This document shows, one piece after another, positions 11,800 through 23,375 of a DNA stretch of 64,000 nucleotides. Made by a program: the position numbers and the translations under genes. The notes beneath the pieces were generated by a model. That model ran no database searches. It saw only the letters and a list, made by a program, of their open reading frames with translations, and was not told the origin of the DNA. Each line of letters opens with the position of its first letter. The first letter of the stretch is position 1. The DNA is from Neurospora tetrasperma FGSC 2508 (Eukaryota > Ascomycota > Sordariomycetes > Sordariales > Sordariaceae), in contig NW_009799104.1 of NCBI RefSeq assembly GCF_000213175.1, positions 1-64,000 on the forward strand, given 5' to 3'.

Positions 11800-14015
11800 C
11801 ACCTCACCACGCTTTAATGAAAGAGCGATTACCGAGTGACAGGTGACTTGTCATGGGAGTGTGGGTTGATGATTGACCAGTCCCTCGTTTGCATCGTGTC
11901 ATTGAAGGATGGACCAAGAAGACACTGTCTCGTCCCTACGAATTATTGCCTTGTCGGCAATCATCTTCGACGCAAGGTAAGCTTTTTTGAAGACACTGCA
12001 CGGAAATGAGTCGGGAAGTAATCGGGCATCAGCCCATTGGGTGCTTTCCCCCCTTCCGGTGCCGTCGGCGCAAATGGTCCATGCATCCCGGTGAAGGCTG
12101 ATGCATGAGGATGAACCGGTAAGAGCAGACAAGAACAGGCTGTGAGGACCGAGTTGTGGTAGCACAAGGAGCGATTGTCAAGCCCGGGCCTGTTCTGTCC
12201 CATGTTGTTGCCTCCAAGGCTTTGGATACCTCCCGTCTCAGCTATTACATGTTGATGACCAAACAAACAGAAGCGAACGAAGAAGGGCGGTCGCGGGTTT
12301 AAAGAGGGAAAAATGAAAATTGCAGTAGGTACTTGTACTACCTTACCGCCTTTGCCTCACCTTCCTCCTCCGAGCCATCTGTGGTACCATGGACATGTTA
12401 CCCCTCCGAGTCCACATTTCTACTTGCCCACTCGACATCTGTGCCCCGTGCCCCTGTACCCGGTCGGGACCAGTGGGAGGAAACAGTGGGCTCCGACGGT
12501 CGATGGAAGAGCGGGTGCGCACGGGCTGTTTTCCGGATACAGTACCAAAGACATGCTCTAGGGCAGCTCGGCAGGTACGTAACCTCCCGATGTAGCTTGG
12601 GTTAGCGGGGTGTCTTCCCCCCACCCGCGTGTATGCCCTGGCCGTGTGCCCACCGGTGCCCCAGCGAGCCCTGGTAGCCCCTGGCAAGCCCTCTCAGGCC
12701 CCGGCAACGGACTTAGCTGCCACAAAGCCTGCTATCACCGAGTACCTTGCAAATATTTCCTCGGTGTTCTTCCCATCCACTCCCGTCCGTCCCCTCCCCC
12801 AAGGAATCCCTCCAATCCTCGCACCACGCAATCCGAATCCGCCAAAAGCGCATGGAAGTGGCCGGCGCGGGTACAAAATCCACGGACGGGTACTGACACC
12901 GATGCCAGTGCGGTACTCGCTGCTAGCTTAATCATCAGCCGCCGCTTGTCGCCGACTCCTTCCTTTTCTTCGACTTCGACCTGTGTGCTGTGTGGCCGAC
13001 GGTGATGGGATCTTGAGCACGAACGAATTGGAAATCCGGGTGTGGTTCTTGAAAGTCGACGTCTCGATTCCCGACCTGGGCTGATTCCACTTCTCCTCCG
13101 GCGGCTGCCTTACTCACCTTGCTGCTGCTCCCGACCTTCCTTGTCCCGTTGTCCCGTCTCTCCGTCGTTGCTGCCCGTTGTGGATGACGACCTAACCACT
13201 GACCCCCGTTGTCCCCGTTTTCTCCTTCCCGTTTTCTTCTGGAGCGAGGAAGTGAGTGACTTGGCGGAACGAACTTGCATTTACACTTGCCGTCTTTCGG
13301 TCTTGCCTTTTCGTCTTTTCTTCACCTGACTCGCCCCCCCTCTTTCCAGTCTTCTCTTCTCTTCACTTCCTCCTTCTTCCACTCCCTCTACTCCTCTTCC
13401 TCCATCCTTCCCGTCTTCCCTCGGTGCTTCTTCTCAGCTTCACCCAACTAACCACCCTCCTTCCTCCCCCCAACGACACGACCTGACGCCCCGTCTGGAC
13501 GTGCCACCACCATCGCGACCACACGGACCACACCGGTCGGTCAAGAGGGGGAGCCGTTGTCAGCGAGTCCTTCGTTGTGTGCAGTGGTCAAGCCTGCACA
13601 TCTGTGACCTCGATCGACATCACCCGGCCTCACTTCACCCTCTTATCGCTCATTGACGCCGGCCGACGCCGACACTCCCGGGCTCTCACCTCACTCACCT
13701 CACCGGTTGACAACTCACTCTCAACTACAAAGACTACCTGCTGAACGCATCATCGCCATCCTCGCCGTCGACAGGAGGTGAACAGGACGACGCGGCACTG
13801 GCAAGAACCAAGGCTATTTGACGCACACTGCCAGATGGAAAGTGTGGTCGGGTGCCAGTGTGATCCCAATCGCCTCATCATCCTACCGTCCCTGACCTAT
13901 CGTCTCTTCTCGCCAACCTTTTCGGCATTTCCCCTCCTCCTTCCAGAACCCAAGGCAAGCACCACTTGGGATACAGGTGTGACAGCAACACCACACCGAC
14001 AAGCTGGCTTCAGAT
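10737..14015. other. Long intergenic region with T34 tract and pyrimidine-rich leader
   Basis: This holds the 3' end of the transporter and the promoter and leader of the Zn2Cys6 gene. A run of 34 T lies at 11763-11796. From about 13290 to 13480 the plus strand is C/T rich, a common feature just upstream of fungal transcription starts. An ATG at 13835 opens a 131-codon frame that overlaps the start of the next gene in another frame. No protein-coding gene is supported. Confidence 0.55.
11763..11796. repeat. T34 homopolymer
   Basis: Thirty-four consecutive T residues in intergenic DNA. It lies about 1 kb downstream of the transporter and is too far from any gene end to be an obvious processed poly(A) trace. 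Its exact length is prone to sequencing error. Confidence 0.9.
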
Positions 14016-16636
14016 ATGCCGAGGTCGTCCAAGAGTTCGGGCGCCGACGATCCCAACTTTCGCTTACCCGTCAACCCGCGGCGGAAAAAGGTCGCGCCCG
14101 AGCAACGCAAGCGCGTGGCCCTCGCCTGCAACAACTGCAATGTCAAGCGCATCAAGTGCTCGGGCGAGAAGCCGTGTCGCCAGTGCACCCAGGCCCAGCG
14201 CCAATGCATCTACCCCCAGGGCGTTAAAAAGGTCACCGTCCCCCAGACTTACATTGACGGGCTGCTCGGCAAGATAGCCAAATACGAGAGTCAACTCCAG
14301 ATCACCAGCAAAGCGGCTAGCGGCAATGGCAATGGTAACAGCAAGATCGACCTCAGCGGCTTGCTTCAGCCGTTGCAGGCTGTCCAGGAAGGGGATCAGG
14401 GCGGCATGAGCATCGACTCGCCAGACGGCGTAGGGGCCGCCGGCCAGGCCTATCTCACCGAAGGCTCGGTCACGTCCACGACGTCGCACTATGACTACCC
14501 TGTCCATGCACACAACCACAACTTTGAGCCCGCCTTCTCCATCGATGAGGACACGGAGATGCAGATGGACTACCCCGTCGACGACGGCAGAATGCTGGCC
14601 GATGCTGAGGGTACCGCTCGCTACCTTGGAGAAACCTCTGGCGCCACCTTCCTTGATTCGCTCAAGGCCTTCATCAAGACGACGCAGCCGCTGGCCTCCA
14701 AAGGTCTCTCTCCCAACCCTGAGACGCCCGACGGCAGCAGGAATGCAACCTTCCTCAATTCGGTTGGTCGCTACCAGACGTTCGATTCCCGTCCTCTCCT
14801 GCTTCCGACCATGGACGTGGAGCCGCGCATCCCCACGCAGCTGGAAATCCAGGCCATGATCACGCAGTTCAAGACCTTTCTCCAGGACGACAACGGCAAG
14901 GCAGGGTGCGGCGGCATTTTTTTCTGGCCATTCCAGGACCCCGCCAAGATGGCGCTACCGGACCAGTCCGGTTTTGGCACTGGCTTCAAGCTGGACACCA
15001 CTAAACCGCGGAACCACACCGCTCGGGAGCACGGCCAACTGGCATTGGTCTACACAGCCTTTGCCTTTACCCATCTTCTGACCCTGACCGAGGAGAATTC
15101 CCGGGTGGATGGCCAATTGGGCGAAGCCCACTATGCGGCGGCTAGGATGCTGATCGGAAACCCCCTGGACATGACGTCCTACACAATTTACAACGTGGCC
15201 GTTTTGGCCCTGATGGCCCTGTACCTGGTGGAGAACAATCGCCGAGATGCCGCCTACATGGCCATCAGCAACGCCATGCATCTCAGCGTGATGCACGGCG
15301 TGCACAGGGAAAGTTCAGTCACCGAGGTCGAGCGTAGGACTTTCTGGACGGTTTACAACATCGATCGGTTAGTCCATGCCATTTCCCACCGGTGTTGCCT
15401 CCTAGCGTCAACTAGCCAACCACTTGCTGACACATACCTGTTTCTTCTAGCTGGCTGAGCTGCTTGATGGGTCGCCCACCCGCGGTCCCTCATCAGGCCA
15501 TTACCCTGTCCCTGCCACAGGAAGCACCGTGAGTTGTACCCTTCAATCGTACCTTCACCGTACTTGGCCTAATGGTGTGTCTCAATAGGGGCCTTCCTTC
15601 GCCGCTTGGGCTGTGTGCACATGTGGAACTGTCCAAGATTTCCGCGTACATCGTCAACAACAGCTATCGTCATCATGCGAACAAGCCGGCCGACGGGTTC
15701 GATGAGCTGCCCTTTTCGGTCGCAATTGGGAAGCTTGACCAATGGCATGAGAACCTGCCCAAGAGCTTGAAGCTCGAGAATTTGGAGGAGAGTCCCAGCA
15801 ACTATTACTACTATGCACTCCAACCCGAAGCCGAGGACCCGGCACTCGGTACCGACCGGGCTTTGTTGTCACTGCACATGGCTTACAATCAGGTATGCAA
15901 CCCTGTTTTCACCCCTCACATGATGTGCATGACAGACAGCTAACGGTTTTAGCTCATCATCTTGGCAATCCGTCCCGCGTTCCTCACCGCCGTTAAGAAG
16001 AAGGTAGCCAATACCTGGTTGACACCTGGGCTTGAGGGCCCTGGAGCGGAACCGGAGAATCCTTGGACCCGAGCCATTCGCAAGTGCAGCGATGCCGCAC
16101 GGCGCAACCTCCGCATCGGCAGACGACTACAAATCATCAGCCCCGGCCAGAAGCTGCTCGTGCAGGACCTCCATCACATCTTCAATGCTGCCATCATCCT
16201 TCTGATGCATCAAATCCTCTTTGTCAACCAAAGAGTGTACGACATGTTCCTCATTGACAAGGCAAAGGAGGTGTTCAAGAATGAGGCGATGACGGGCAGT
16301 GACTATGGGAAGGACTGTCACAACGTCCTCAACGATCTGAAGCCCTTGGTCGATAAGCTGCACGAAGTAATTCACCGCAAGGAGCATGAGCAGCTGTCTG
16401 TCCCCACGGAGAAGCAGCAGAGCGGATCGGTGCATAGCCCTGTGAACAGAGAGACCACACCGGGTGCCCTCTCGGGTCCGATAACGGGCTCTCCGACGAA
16501 GCCGTATCCCAGCCATGTGCAAGGTTGGTTACAGAATGTGAGACCTGAAGACGGTACCACGGTTGTTCAGGAGCTCAAGACATGGCAGGATGATGACGGT
16601 ATGCAGGTATATAGACCGGGCAATTCGCTTGCCTAA
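14016..16636 (+). CDS. Zn(II)2Cys6 fungal-specific transcription factor
   Basis: Four exons, 14016-15367, 15451-15528, 15589-15892 and 15953-16636, give 805 aa. All introns are GT-AG and 60-83 nt. The binuclear zinc cluster is complete: C38, C41, C48, C54, C57 and C64 in the pattern C-X2-C-X6-C-X5-C-X2-C-X6-C, with the basic NVKRIK segment that contacts CGG half-sites. A linker follows (PQGVKKVTVPQTYIDGLLGKI), then a fungal transcription-factor middle homology region (PF04082) from about residue 270. The signature FWTVYNIDRWLSCLMGRPP spans the first splice junction, which confirms the join. It acts in the nucleus, but no target can be inferred. It is convergent with the Nudix/eIF2B gene. Confidence 0.93.
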
Positions 16637-16965
16637 GACCATGTTATGTTGTTGGTTCTCTCGTGTCATCCTTCTTGTCTTTGGCGTTTGGAAGTTCCCA
16701 TGTGTTGGACACCACGGATGCACTTGCTTGTTAGGAGTCTCATGATACAAATTGCACGGCAGGCATTGGCACTAGCGATTATACCCCTTTACTTGATAGA
16801 ATTAGCGTTAAATTTGTTAGACCTTAAAGCATCCTTTGCCTTCTTCGATGACACATTGGTAAAACTCCGTACCCTCGCGCACTCCATGGGCTTCCCTTGA
16901 CACTTGATATTTTGAGCTGATATCGTTCTCCTTTTTCCCTCATCCGGTACCACTGCAGCATCAGC
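16637..16965. other. Convergent 3' intergenic region
   Basis: About 330 bases between two convergent stop codons. I see only UTR-like sequence, moderately AT rich around 16740-16830, and no structured element. Confidence 0.5.
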
Positions 16966-18753
16966 TCACAGGGGTCCAAAAAGTCGTTTCTCCAAACCCT
17001 GAAGCGTCTCTGACTTCTTCTTCACGTTCTCATCATTCCATTCGCCCTCCTCAGTAACGTAAGCATCAATGAGCCCCCCGGCACACCACTCAAAAGACAC
17101 GTTTCTCACTTCCACTTTTACCTGCGTCTTCTCCTTTTCTTCATGCTTCTTCTCTTTCTTCTTCCCCTCAAATCTTGTGGCATGAGCAAAGTTCAATACT
17201 GTCCTGGCAGCCCCTCTAATTTGCTTACTACTACCCTCGCCCATCCACACCCTCGTCACTTGTTCCAAACCCTGATCCTCCACTACGTGTTGTTCTGGCG
17301 GTCCAGGGAGTGCCACCTTTTCCGAGTCGCAAAGGACTACCACCTTGGCTTCTTTTGCGTTGTATTGAGTGGCGAGGAGAACAGACAGCGAGCCAGTCTT
17401 GTTACTCACTGAGCCGTCTGAGGCGATGCGGTCGGCGCCTATCACCACCAGCTGCACCCCGCGAGTGGCATGACAGGCCGAGGCATCGGTGTAGATGATG
17501 ATGCTGTGTTGGCGGTCGTTACTGGATGCCAACTCTGTGGAGAGAGCTTTGGCGAGGCTGGCGGCGAGAGAGACGCCTTCGAGCAGGGGGCGGGATTCAA
17601 GAACGCGGATATCAAGGACGGAATTGGGGAGAAGGATGGGGAGATGGGAAAGGGCGTGGGTGATCGTGGAGGACTCCGACAAGGTCAGTATAGAAAGAGG
17701 TTTTTGAGGTGTATTGAAGGAGGGGAGGTTACGGGAGATGTAGGAGGCGAACGATCGGGAAATCTGGTCATTGGTCAAGGGGCGGGCGGAGATCTCCCGG
17801 TCCAAAATGGAGACGATGGTTGATTTGAGTTGCTTTCCGCTGCTCTTGGAGCTGGTGGCATGGTCCTGGAAAACTTTAGCCTCAACGGAAGCCAAAGCAG
17901 ACAACAAAGCAGACATGATCGCCGCGCCCATACTCTCCCGTCCATTCTTCCACAGATGCCATGCAGCCATTCTGATGTCCTTCCACCATTTGGCCTCTTT
18001 CCCATCTCCATTCTCTCCATACAAGACACCGTCGTCCATCTTGTCGATCACATCCCGCAAGATACGCAAGGCATCACCTGCCATTTGCCTCGCCCCACTC
18101 ACATAATCCTCCTCCAGACGTTTACACCCCTCCGCCAGCACCTTTCCGGCTTCAAGTCCAAGATCAATCTCAAACCAGACTCTCCTCAAACTCTCCTTCA
18201 GCTTCGGCACTCCTCCGAAATCTTCAGTATCTCGCACATCCAACGGATCGAACCATGCCCACCCCTCGTGCTCCCAATTGATTTTTATTCTTTTCTCGCT
18301 TCCCCCGCCATCCCCAGCCGGGTCCTTCAACAAAAATGCAAACGGCCAGATTGTCCATTCTCGCCCGACTGATTCATCAGAGAAAGTGTACGGCTTCCCT
18401 TGCCGAAGGACTTTCAGGTCGGAAGCAGTTAAAGTGGTCTCTTCATGAATCTCACGCCAGGCTGCGCTAAGGGGCGAAGGGTCGGTTGAATCGATGGAAC
18501 CGGAGATGGGCGCGTAGTGATGGGTGTAAGTGCTGACTTTGTCGGAGCGTTTGAACAGAGCCACGAGTGGTTTTTGGATAGATGGATCAAAATTGGAGGT
18601 AGTCGGTAGAGAGGAGGAGGAGGAGGAGGATGGAGGGGAAAAGTAAGCAGGGGGGAGTTTGAAGATGAAAGAAGAGACCACGGATCGGTGTTTTAGTGGC
18701 TTCTGGTTGGTAGAGGTACTTGGAGCAGTGGAGGACGGGGTAGCAGTGGACAT
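16966..18753 (-). CDS. Nudix hydrolase-like domain fused to an eIF2B alpha/ribose-1,5-bisphosphate isomerase-like domain
   Basis: A single exon of 595 aa from the ATG at 18753-18751; the open frame upstream has only a TTG. Residues about 24-190 form a Nudix-like domain: KPLVALFKRSDKVSTYTHHYAPISGSID, then R100-E-I-H-E-E105, the core of the Nudix box. The first Glu and the late Gly of the consensus are not conserved, so catalysis is uncertain. Residues about 225-595 resemble the eIF2B alpha/beta/delta superfamily (PF01008), with VVIGADRIASDGSVSNKTGSLSVLLA and VVVLCDSEKV. That superfamily contains eIF2B regulatory subunits, methylthioribose-1-phosphate isomerase and ribose-1,5-bisphosphate isomerase. 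The fusion and single copy suggest a sugar-phosphate or nucleotide enzyme more than a translation factor, but this is inference. A Lys/Glu-rich insert lies near the C terminus. Confidence 0.85.
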   Translation of the reverse strand: MSTATPSSTAPSTSTNQKPLKHRSVVSSFIFKLPPAYFSPPSSSSSSSLPTTSNFDPSIQKPLVALFKRSDKVSTYTHHYAPISGSIDSTDPSPLSAAWREIHEETTLTASDLKVLRQGKPYTFSDESVGREWTIWPFAFLLKDPAGDGGGSEKRIKINWEHEGWAWFDPLDVRDTEDFGGVPKLKESLRRVWFEIDLGLEAGKVLAEGCKRLEEDYVSGARQMAGDALRILRDVIDKMDDGVLYGENGDGKEAKWWKDIRMAAWHLWKNGRESMGAAIMSALLSALASVEAKVFQDHATSSKSSGKQLKSTIVSILDREISARPLTNDQISRSFASYISRNLPSFNTPQKPLSILTLSESSTITHALSHLPILLPNSVLDIRVLESRPLLEGVSLAASLAKALSTELASSNDRQHSIIIYTDASACHATRGVQLVVIGADRIASDGSVSNKTGSLSVLLATQYNAKEAKVVVLCDSEKVALPGPPEQHVVEDQGLEQVTRVWMGEGSSKQIRGAARTVLNFAHATRFEGKKKEKKHEEKEKTQVKVEVRNVSFEWCAGGLIDAYVTEEGEWNDENVKKKSETLQGLEKRLFGPL

Positions 18754-18994
18754 CTCCGATAACGACCGATGCAGGATGTGGGTAGAATGGTGATGGGCAA
18801 TGTATCGCAAGCTAGTCCACGTAGGCTCGTCAACAATCGCATAAGGTTATTTTCGGCGCTCGCCCAATGGAGAACTGAAGGAAGGGAAGATGAACAACGT
18901 CGGATTTGTTCGGCTGCAATGTCGCGATGAGCGGTCTGGTACGATGACGTCACCCTTAAAGTGCCCCGGTCTATCGAGGGCCAGATCAACAGAT

Positions 18995-19006
18995 AAGGGT
19001 TAGGGG
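18995..19006 (-). promoter_or_regulatory. Telobox-like site (GGGTTAGGGG) upstream of the Nudix/eIF2B gene
   Basis: AAGGGTTAGGGG contains one and a half telomere units. It is placed 242 bases upstream of the minus-strand ATG at 18753. Such sites bind Myb-type telobox factors (Tbf1/Teb1-like) in fungal promoters. One short match could be chance. Confidence 0.35.
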
Positions 19007-19040
19007 CTGTGATTGACAAAAACGCAAAGAGGAGGTACTA

Positions 19041-19219
19041 CAGTCGTGACCCCTGAAACTGCATGTAATTCAGACTTGGAAATCCTATGCACTAAATAGC
19101 ATATATGCAGTATCTGAACGCGGGGTTAGGCCAAAATAGCTAATTCAGACCTGAGAATTCTATGCACTAACTAGCGTATATGCAGTATCTGGAGGATGCA
19201 GTTTCAGGGGTCACGACTG
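19041..19219. mobile_element. Non-autonomous Tc1/mariner-type MITE with perfect 24-bp terminal inverted repeats
   Basis: The element begins CAGTCGTGACCCC (19041) and ends GGGGTCACGACTG (19219). The outer 24 bases at each end (19041-19064 and 19196-19219) are perfect reverse complements, and a TA dinucleotide flanks each side. Tc1/mariner elements duplicate TA on insertion and commonly start with CAG. The interior holds two direct copies of a 51-bp unit (19066-19116 and 19141-19191) that differ at six positions, five of them transitions. There is no open reading frame, so it must be mobilised in trans, if at all. It lies in the shared promoter space of two divergent genes. Confidence 0.8.
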
Positions 19220-19813
19220 TAGAGGTAAACACCTGGAACGCGAGACATTATGTGATAGCTATTCGTACAACCTAGGCTTAAAACAGAGTACGCGGAATTT
19301 TAGTTACTTGTGGTTTCTCTGCGATTTTGCGTTCCATACAGATTCATAGTGTAGTTTCATACTCCCAATGCCTCCCCATTATTCTTATCCCTCCCAGAGC
19401 CTTCTGCTTGCTACACCTATCTCAAGATGCCTACCTCTAGTGAGGCTGATATCATATACAACGGCAGTTATCAGGCAGGATGAAATGCTTGTTTACCTAT
19501 CCTTAGCGCTTATTCAGGCACCGAGATAAATTCAATCATGACTGGTCCGCAGAATAGCAGCCGTTCTCGCCAAGAACATTGAAGGGTGGTGTTACTCAGC
19601 GCGCTTGCACAGCATCAAAATTCGGGCGTTTCATTCGTACCACATCGAGCCCCTGACGCCCCTTTTAGTATAAGTCCGAGGCTGGTCCAGAATCTTATAA
19701 AGATCATGTTCAGCTTTTGGTTTTGCTGCGCCGCTTGTGTGGATCGGGGCTTGGTCGATTGGACATATAACATTGAGGTCTCGACCATTGTCGGCGTTTA
19801 AGACGAGGTCAAA

Positions 19814-20706
19814 ATGGCAAGCTACAGCTATCAGCAACAATACCCACCACCAGCACAGGTCGGATCTGGACACCCTTACCAGCCGTTCCCCGGTCCTCAG
19901 CAAGCGGAGAAGACAGGTTTTGTGCCCGGCGAGATTCAGCATCCATATCCGGACCAAGGCACCCCGATGTTGCCAGAACAAAACACAGGTGCCGGGTCGG
20001 GGTCGACCCTCCTCACGGTGAAACGAAGCATCGCACTTGCCGTCATCGGTACCTTGGCCCTGCTTCTTGCGACGGTCATTGGTCTTGCGGCAGGTCTAGG
20101 TGTGAGCCAGAAGAACCTCCACGATGCCAAGAATGACTTGAAGTTGGCGCAAGCGAGCATCACGGCAGGACTTGGGTAGGTTTTCCTTCCATGTATCCAA
20201 CCCAATGACCAGAACTAATGAACCCATCTAGGGCAATCACCTCGTCCCCGACAATCGCAACTGCCACCTCCACCAGCACTTCAAGTGCGTCTTCGACTGC
20301 GACCACCATCGCAAAAATTGAGTGTCCATCCATCAACGGAACTTTTTACACGGCAACGGTGGGCGGTAATTCTAGCAGCCCCGGTGGCAGCAGCAGCAAG
20401 AAGTTCCAGCGTCTCTGCGGCGTTGACTTTGGAAAAGGAGAAGCCGCCGACATTGGCTCCGTAAACACGACCAGCTTCAACTCGTGCTTGGATAAGTGTG
20501 CGGAGAAGCAAGGGTGCACCGGAGCGGGATGGGGTGCGATCACGGGCGACGAGGAAACCCATCACACGTGTTGGATGAAGACAAATCTGACAACAAAGGG
20601 GCATGAGGCGGTGGACGAGTGGGCTTTTGGAGTGTTGGAGTTGAGTGGTAGTGGGAAGGGGGAGGACAACGACGAGGGTGATGATAATGATCTTGATGGG
20701 AACTGA
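19814..20706 (+). CDS. Single-pass membrane protein with Pro-rich tail and a Cys-containing WSC/PAN-like extracellular domain
   Basis: Exons 19814-20175 and 20232-20706 (56-nt GTAGGT...TAG intron) give 278 aa. Residues 1-65 are rich in Pro, Gln, Tyr and Gly and probably cytosolic. A strong membrane helix follows at about 70-94 (SIALAVIGTLALLLATVIGL). Next come a short charged segment, a Ser/Thr-rich stalk likely to be O-mannosylated, and a domain with spaced cysteines: C in KIECPSING, LCGVDFG, CLDKCAEKQGCTGAGWG and HTCWMKTNL. That cysteine layout resembles the apple/PAN or WSC-type modules of fungal cell-surface sensors. The acidic C terminus (EDNDEGDDNDLDGN) is outside. The function is unknown, but a surface or wall-sensing role fits the layout. 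Confidence 0.75.
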
Positions 20707-23375
20707 GTTTGGTGTGATATGTTGAGGAGGGCAATTGAGGTGACAGGGTAAAGCGAGGGGTCGGAAAGAATCACTGACTGATAGTGATTGAGAACTACTT
20801 TGTTCGTTTGCTGGTGTCGAAGTTGTATGGTAGCCGACGGGAGTTTTACCGTACATCAAAGACGGCTTTTCCCTTTGCCCTTTCCAAGTTCCCTTTGCCA
20901 CTTTCTGGGTGCCTTGAAATCCCGCTGTTAGCAATGACGGGACCCAGGAGCGGGAGGCAACACCGGGACGTGCGATGGATCAAAACAGGCACTTTATCGT
21001 CCGTTCATTTCCGACTCGGTTAGTTGGTGTTTCCCTCCGTGTCGCGACGCATTCTTGCCATTGCAGCGGTACAGTGTGGTGATTGGCGAGGACGGGAAGC
21101 TGTCATCAGGTCTGGGACCCCATCGTGCTGTCGCCCTTCCTTCTTTCTTCCTCTCTCTGGTGGTTCAGTTGTCACTTTTCGAGCCCAGTCTGGACAGGAA
21201 TGGAAGTGAGCGAGGACAGTGGCACGGGCCGCCCGGGCAGGCACTGCACTGTAGTGTTCCAACAGTAGTGTAAAGGCATTTAGCGGCAGGCAGTGTGTGC
21301 AGCTGAGTGGGCTAGACTGCACCAATGGCACTGTAGCCCGTTGTGTGGTCGGTGCGGGGCTGCCCAGTATCCGTTTTCGATTGGTGACCATCCTGTCACA
21401 AAAGGAAACATCAATCTCCTTCCGCGTCTTGCACCTCCCACACAACCGATTGTTGCCGACCACTCAAGCCAAGTTACTCCAAAACCCCCTGGATCACAAG
21501 TCGGCGTTGGTATTGGCGGCACAGTATGGAGGCTACGAAAATCCGGGGAAATTGGAGAAAATGATGGGAACAGCGGCCCGCTTGAGACGACCCGGTCGGG
21601 GCCGGGGACGTCCTCCTTTTCCTTTTGCAGTTAAACTCAGGGATGCGACACTAATGGAACGACGGGAAGTGGGGTTTACGGCGGATAATGTCACTCCATG
21701 TCTGTCACAGCCCTGCCCTACCATCCGGAAGTTGCTGTTGGACTGGCGGTTGGATCTTATGTTCTTGAACCTGATGGACAAAGATCTCCACGGTGAAAGC
21801 TGGGGGAGTTGAGCACCTGGGTCGCTCTCTCGCTGCTCCCATTCCACGTGGAAAAGATGGATCAGTGGTAACCTCCTCCTACCAACGGGGCATTTTCCCA
21901 TCATTACTACCTACGAATGCAGCCGTACTGACATGGACCACCTCACAGACCTTCCGAGTTCTCATCATCACTTCAAGATTGTGCGTCACAGCTCGAATAT
22001 TTGCTCCAACCTCTTTTCCTAAACCGAATACGTCAGGCGACGGCTGGCAGATGCAGAGCTTGCTGATAGGTTCGTCCACACAAGTTGTTGGTCCGTAGCA
22101 CAACACGACAAGTGCTTCAGCGAAATTAAACATGGCGTTTTCGACTCAATGCTGCCTCGCCCGGTTCACCGTCCCATCCACCCCAGTCGGATGAACATCC
22201 CTCGCTGCCGACATGGATTGGCGTCACCTTTGCCCACGATTTGGGCACCACGAGAGCTCCCCTGGCTCTATTCCAGGGACAAGCGAGCCATGCTCTTTAC
22301 CCGTCCATGGGGTATCCGACGCGTCGAACGTTCGATAATTCCTGACTGTTGGGAATTGGGAGTAAGACTTCCTAATTACAACTGACGGTCTGGCCAGTCT
22401 CACAACCCTTCTCGGCAAGTCGTCACATGAATAAGCGATACCGACCGTGAGGTAGCGAGGGGCTCTACAACCTGCAAAGATGTATCAGGAATTGAGTTCC
22501 GTGTGCTGCACTCAGACTCGACAAGCTTTGTTCGATCATGGCGGACTAAAGGTTTGAGGAACGAAGACGCACAGACGAGGAGGATCTCGTGGCATGCAGC
22601 CCATGTTGCGCGATTGTCTAACTCAAGACTGCTAGTGCAGGTCATCAATAACCGCTATACACGGGACAAGAGATCATCACGATTGGGTGAGAGAATGCCT
22701 TCACCTGCGCAGAGTCTCCGCAAGGTAGAACCCGTCTTCCCCGCCATTCACATTACACCACTTCCAGGCATAGAACATACAGCAAGAAGTCTTGTTTGGC
22801 ACAGTATCATTGATGAGAGGTGCCGCCCACTTGCGATGCAACGACGGCTGGCGACCCCGTCTTTTCACCGTTTTGTTAAAGTTCTGGATTATAGTCCAGT
22901 CAGACCTCGTACCGGCCCTCCACTACTGCATTTTTTCTAAATCAAATCAAGAATGACAACACACTTGGCCAAGTAAGTGAAGTTTGAGACAGACCATACC
23001 GAACAGAGATGAAATCCTTCCCAGGGGTCTATCAGTGGCCTCGCATCGTCAACTCATGGGTACCGGGATGTCACGACGATGGCTTACCCCAGAATGATCA
23101 CCTATTCTTGCTGCATCCTTCAGCATGTCAATGCTTCCCCGACCCCTTTTCGCCTGGTTCCCGCTGGGGATCACACTCTAGATGCTCTGGGGATCCTCAT
23201 ATACTACTCGGAGATGGAACCCTCACTGCTACTCCTTTCTTTCTCCGATGTTCTGTCGTGGTATTCAACCTACTATCGACTCCAGTCTGATCGAAGGTTA
23301 CCTCTACGCATACGTGTCCTAGTCTAAACCCAACTTGAAGTTGTCCCTGCTCAGCAGCCTTGATCCTCAACGTCA
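20707..23375. other. Intergenic region of 2.7 kb, no supported gene
   Basis: Open frames up to 217 codons overlap on both strands but carry no domains and show no consistent splice pattern. The promoter of the sugar transporter must lie at the right end. I see no tRNA, inverted repeats or tandem arrays. Confidence 0.5.

Larger units (their letters stand above)
18754..19813. other. Divergent intergenic region carrying a MITE and a telobox-like site
   Basis: Promoter space for two divergent genes. It contains an AAGGGTTAGGGG telobox-like site (18995-19006), a 179-bp MITE (19041-19219) and a TATAAA box at 19696-19701, 113 bases before the ATG at 19814. An upstream ATG at 19706 opens a 31-codon frame that stops just before the main start. 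Confidence 0.6.

Noticed and set aside
11430-11846. 138-codon frame ending in poly-Phe
   Set aside because: The Phe run is the T34 homopolymer, and no other feature supports coding.
21293-21812. Overlapping plus-strand frames of 113 and 171 codons
   Set aside because: They are mutually overlapping, lack motifs, and have no matching splice sites or start context.
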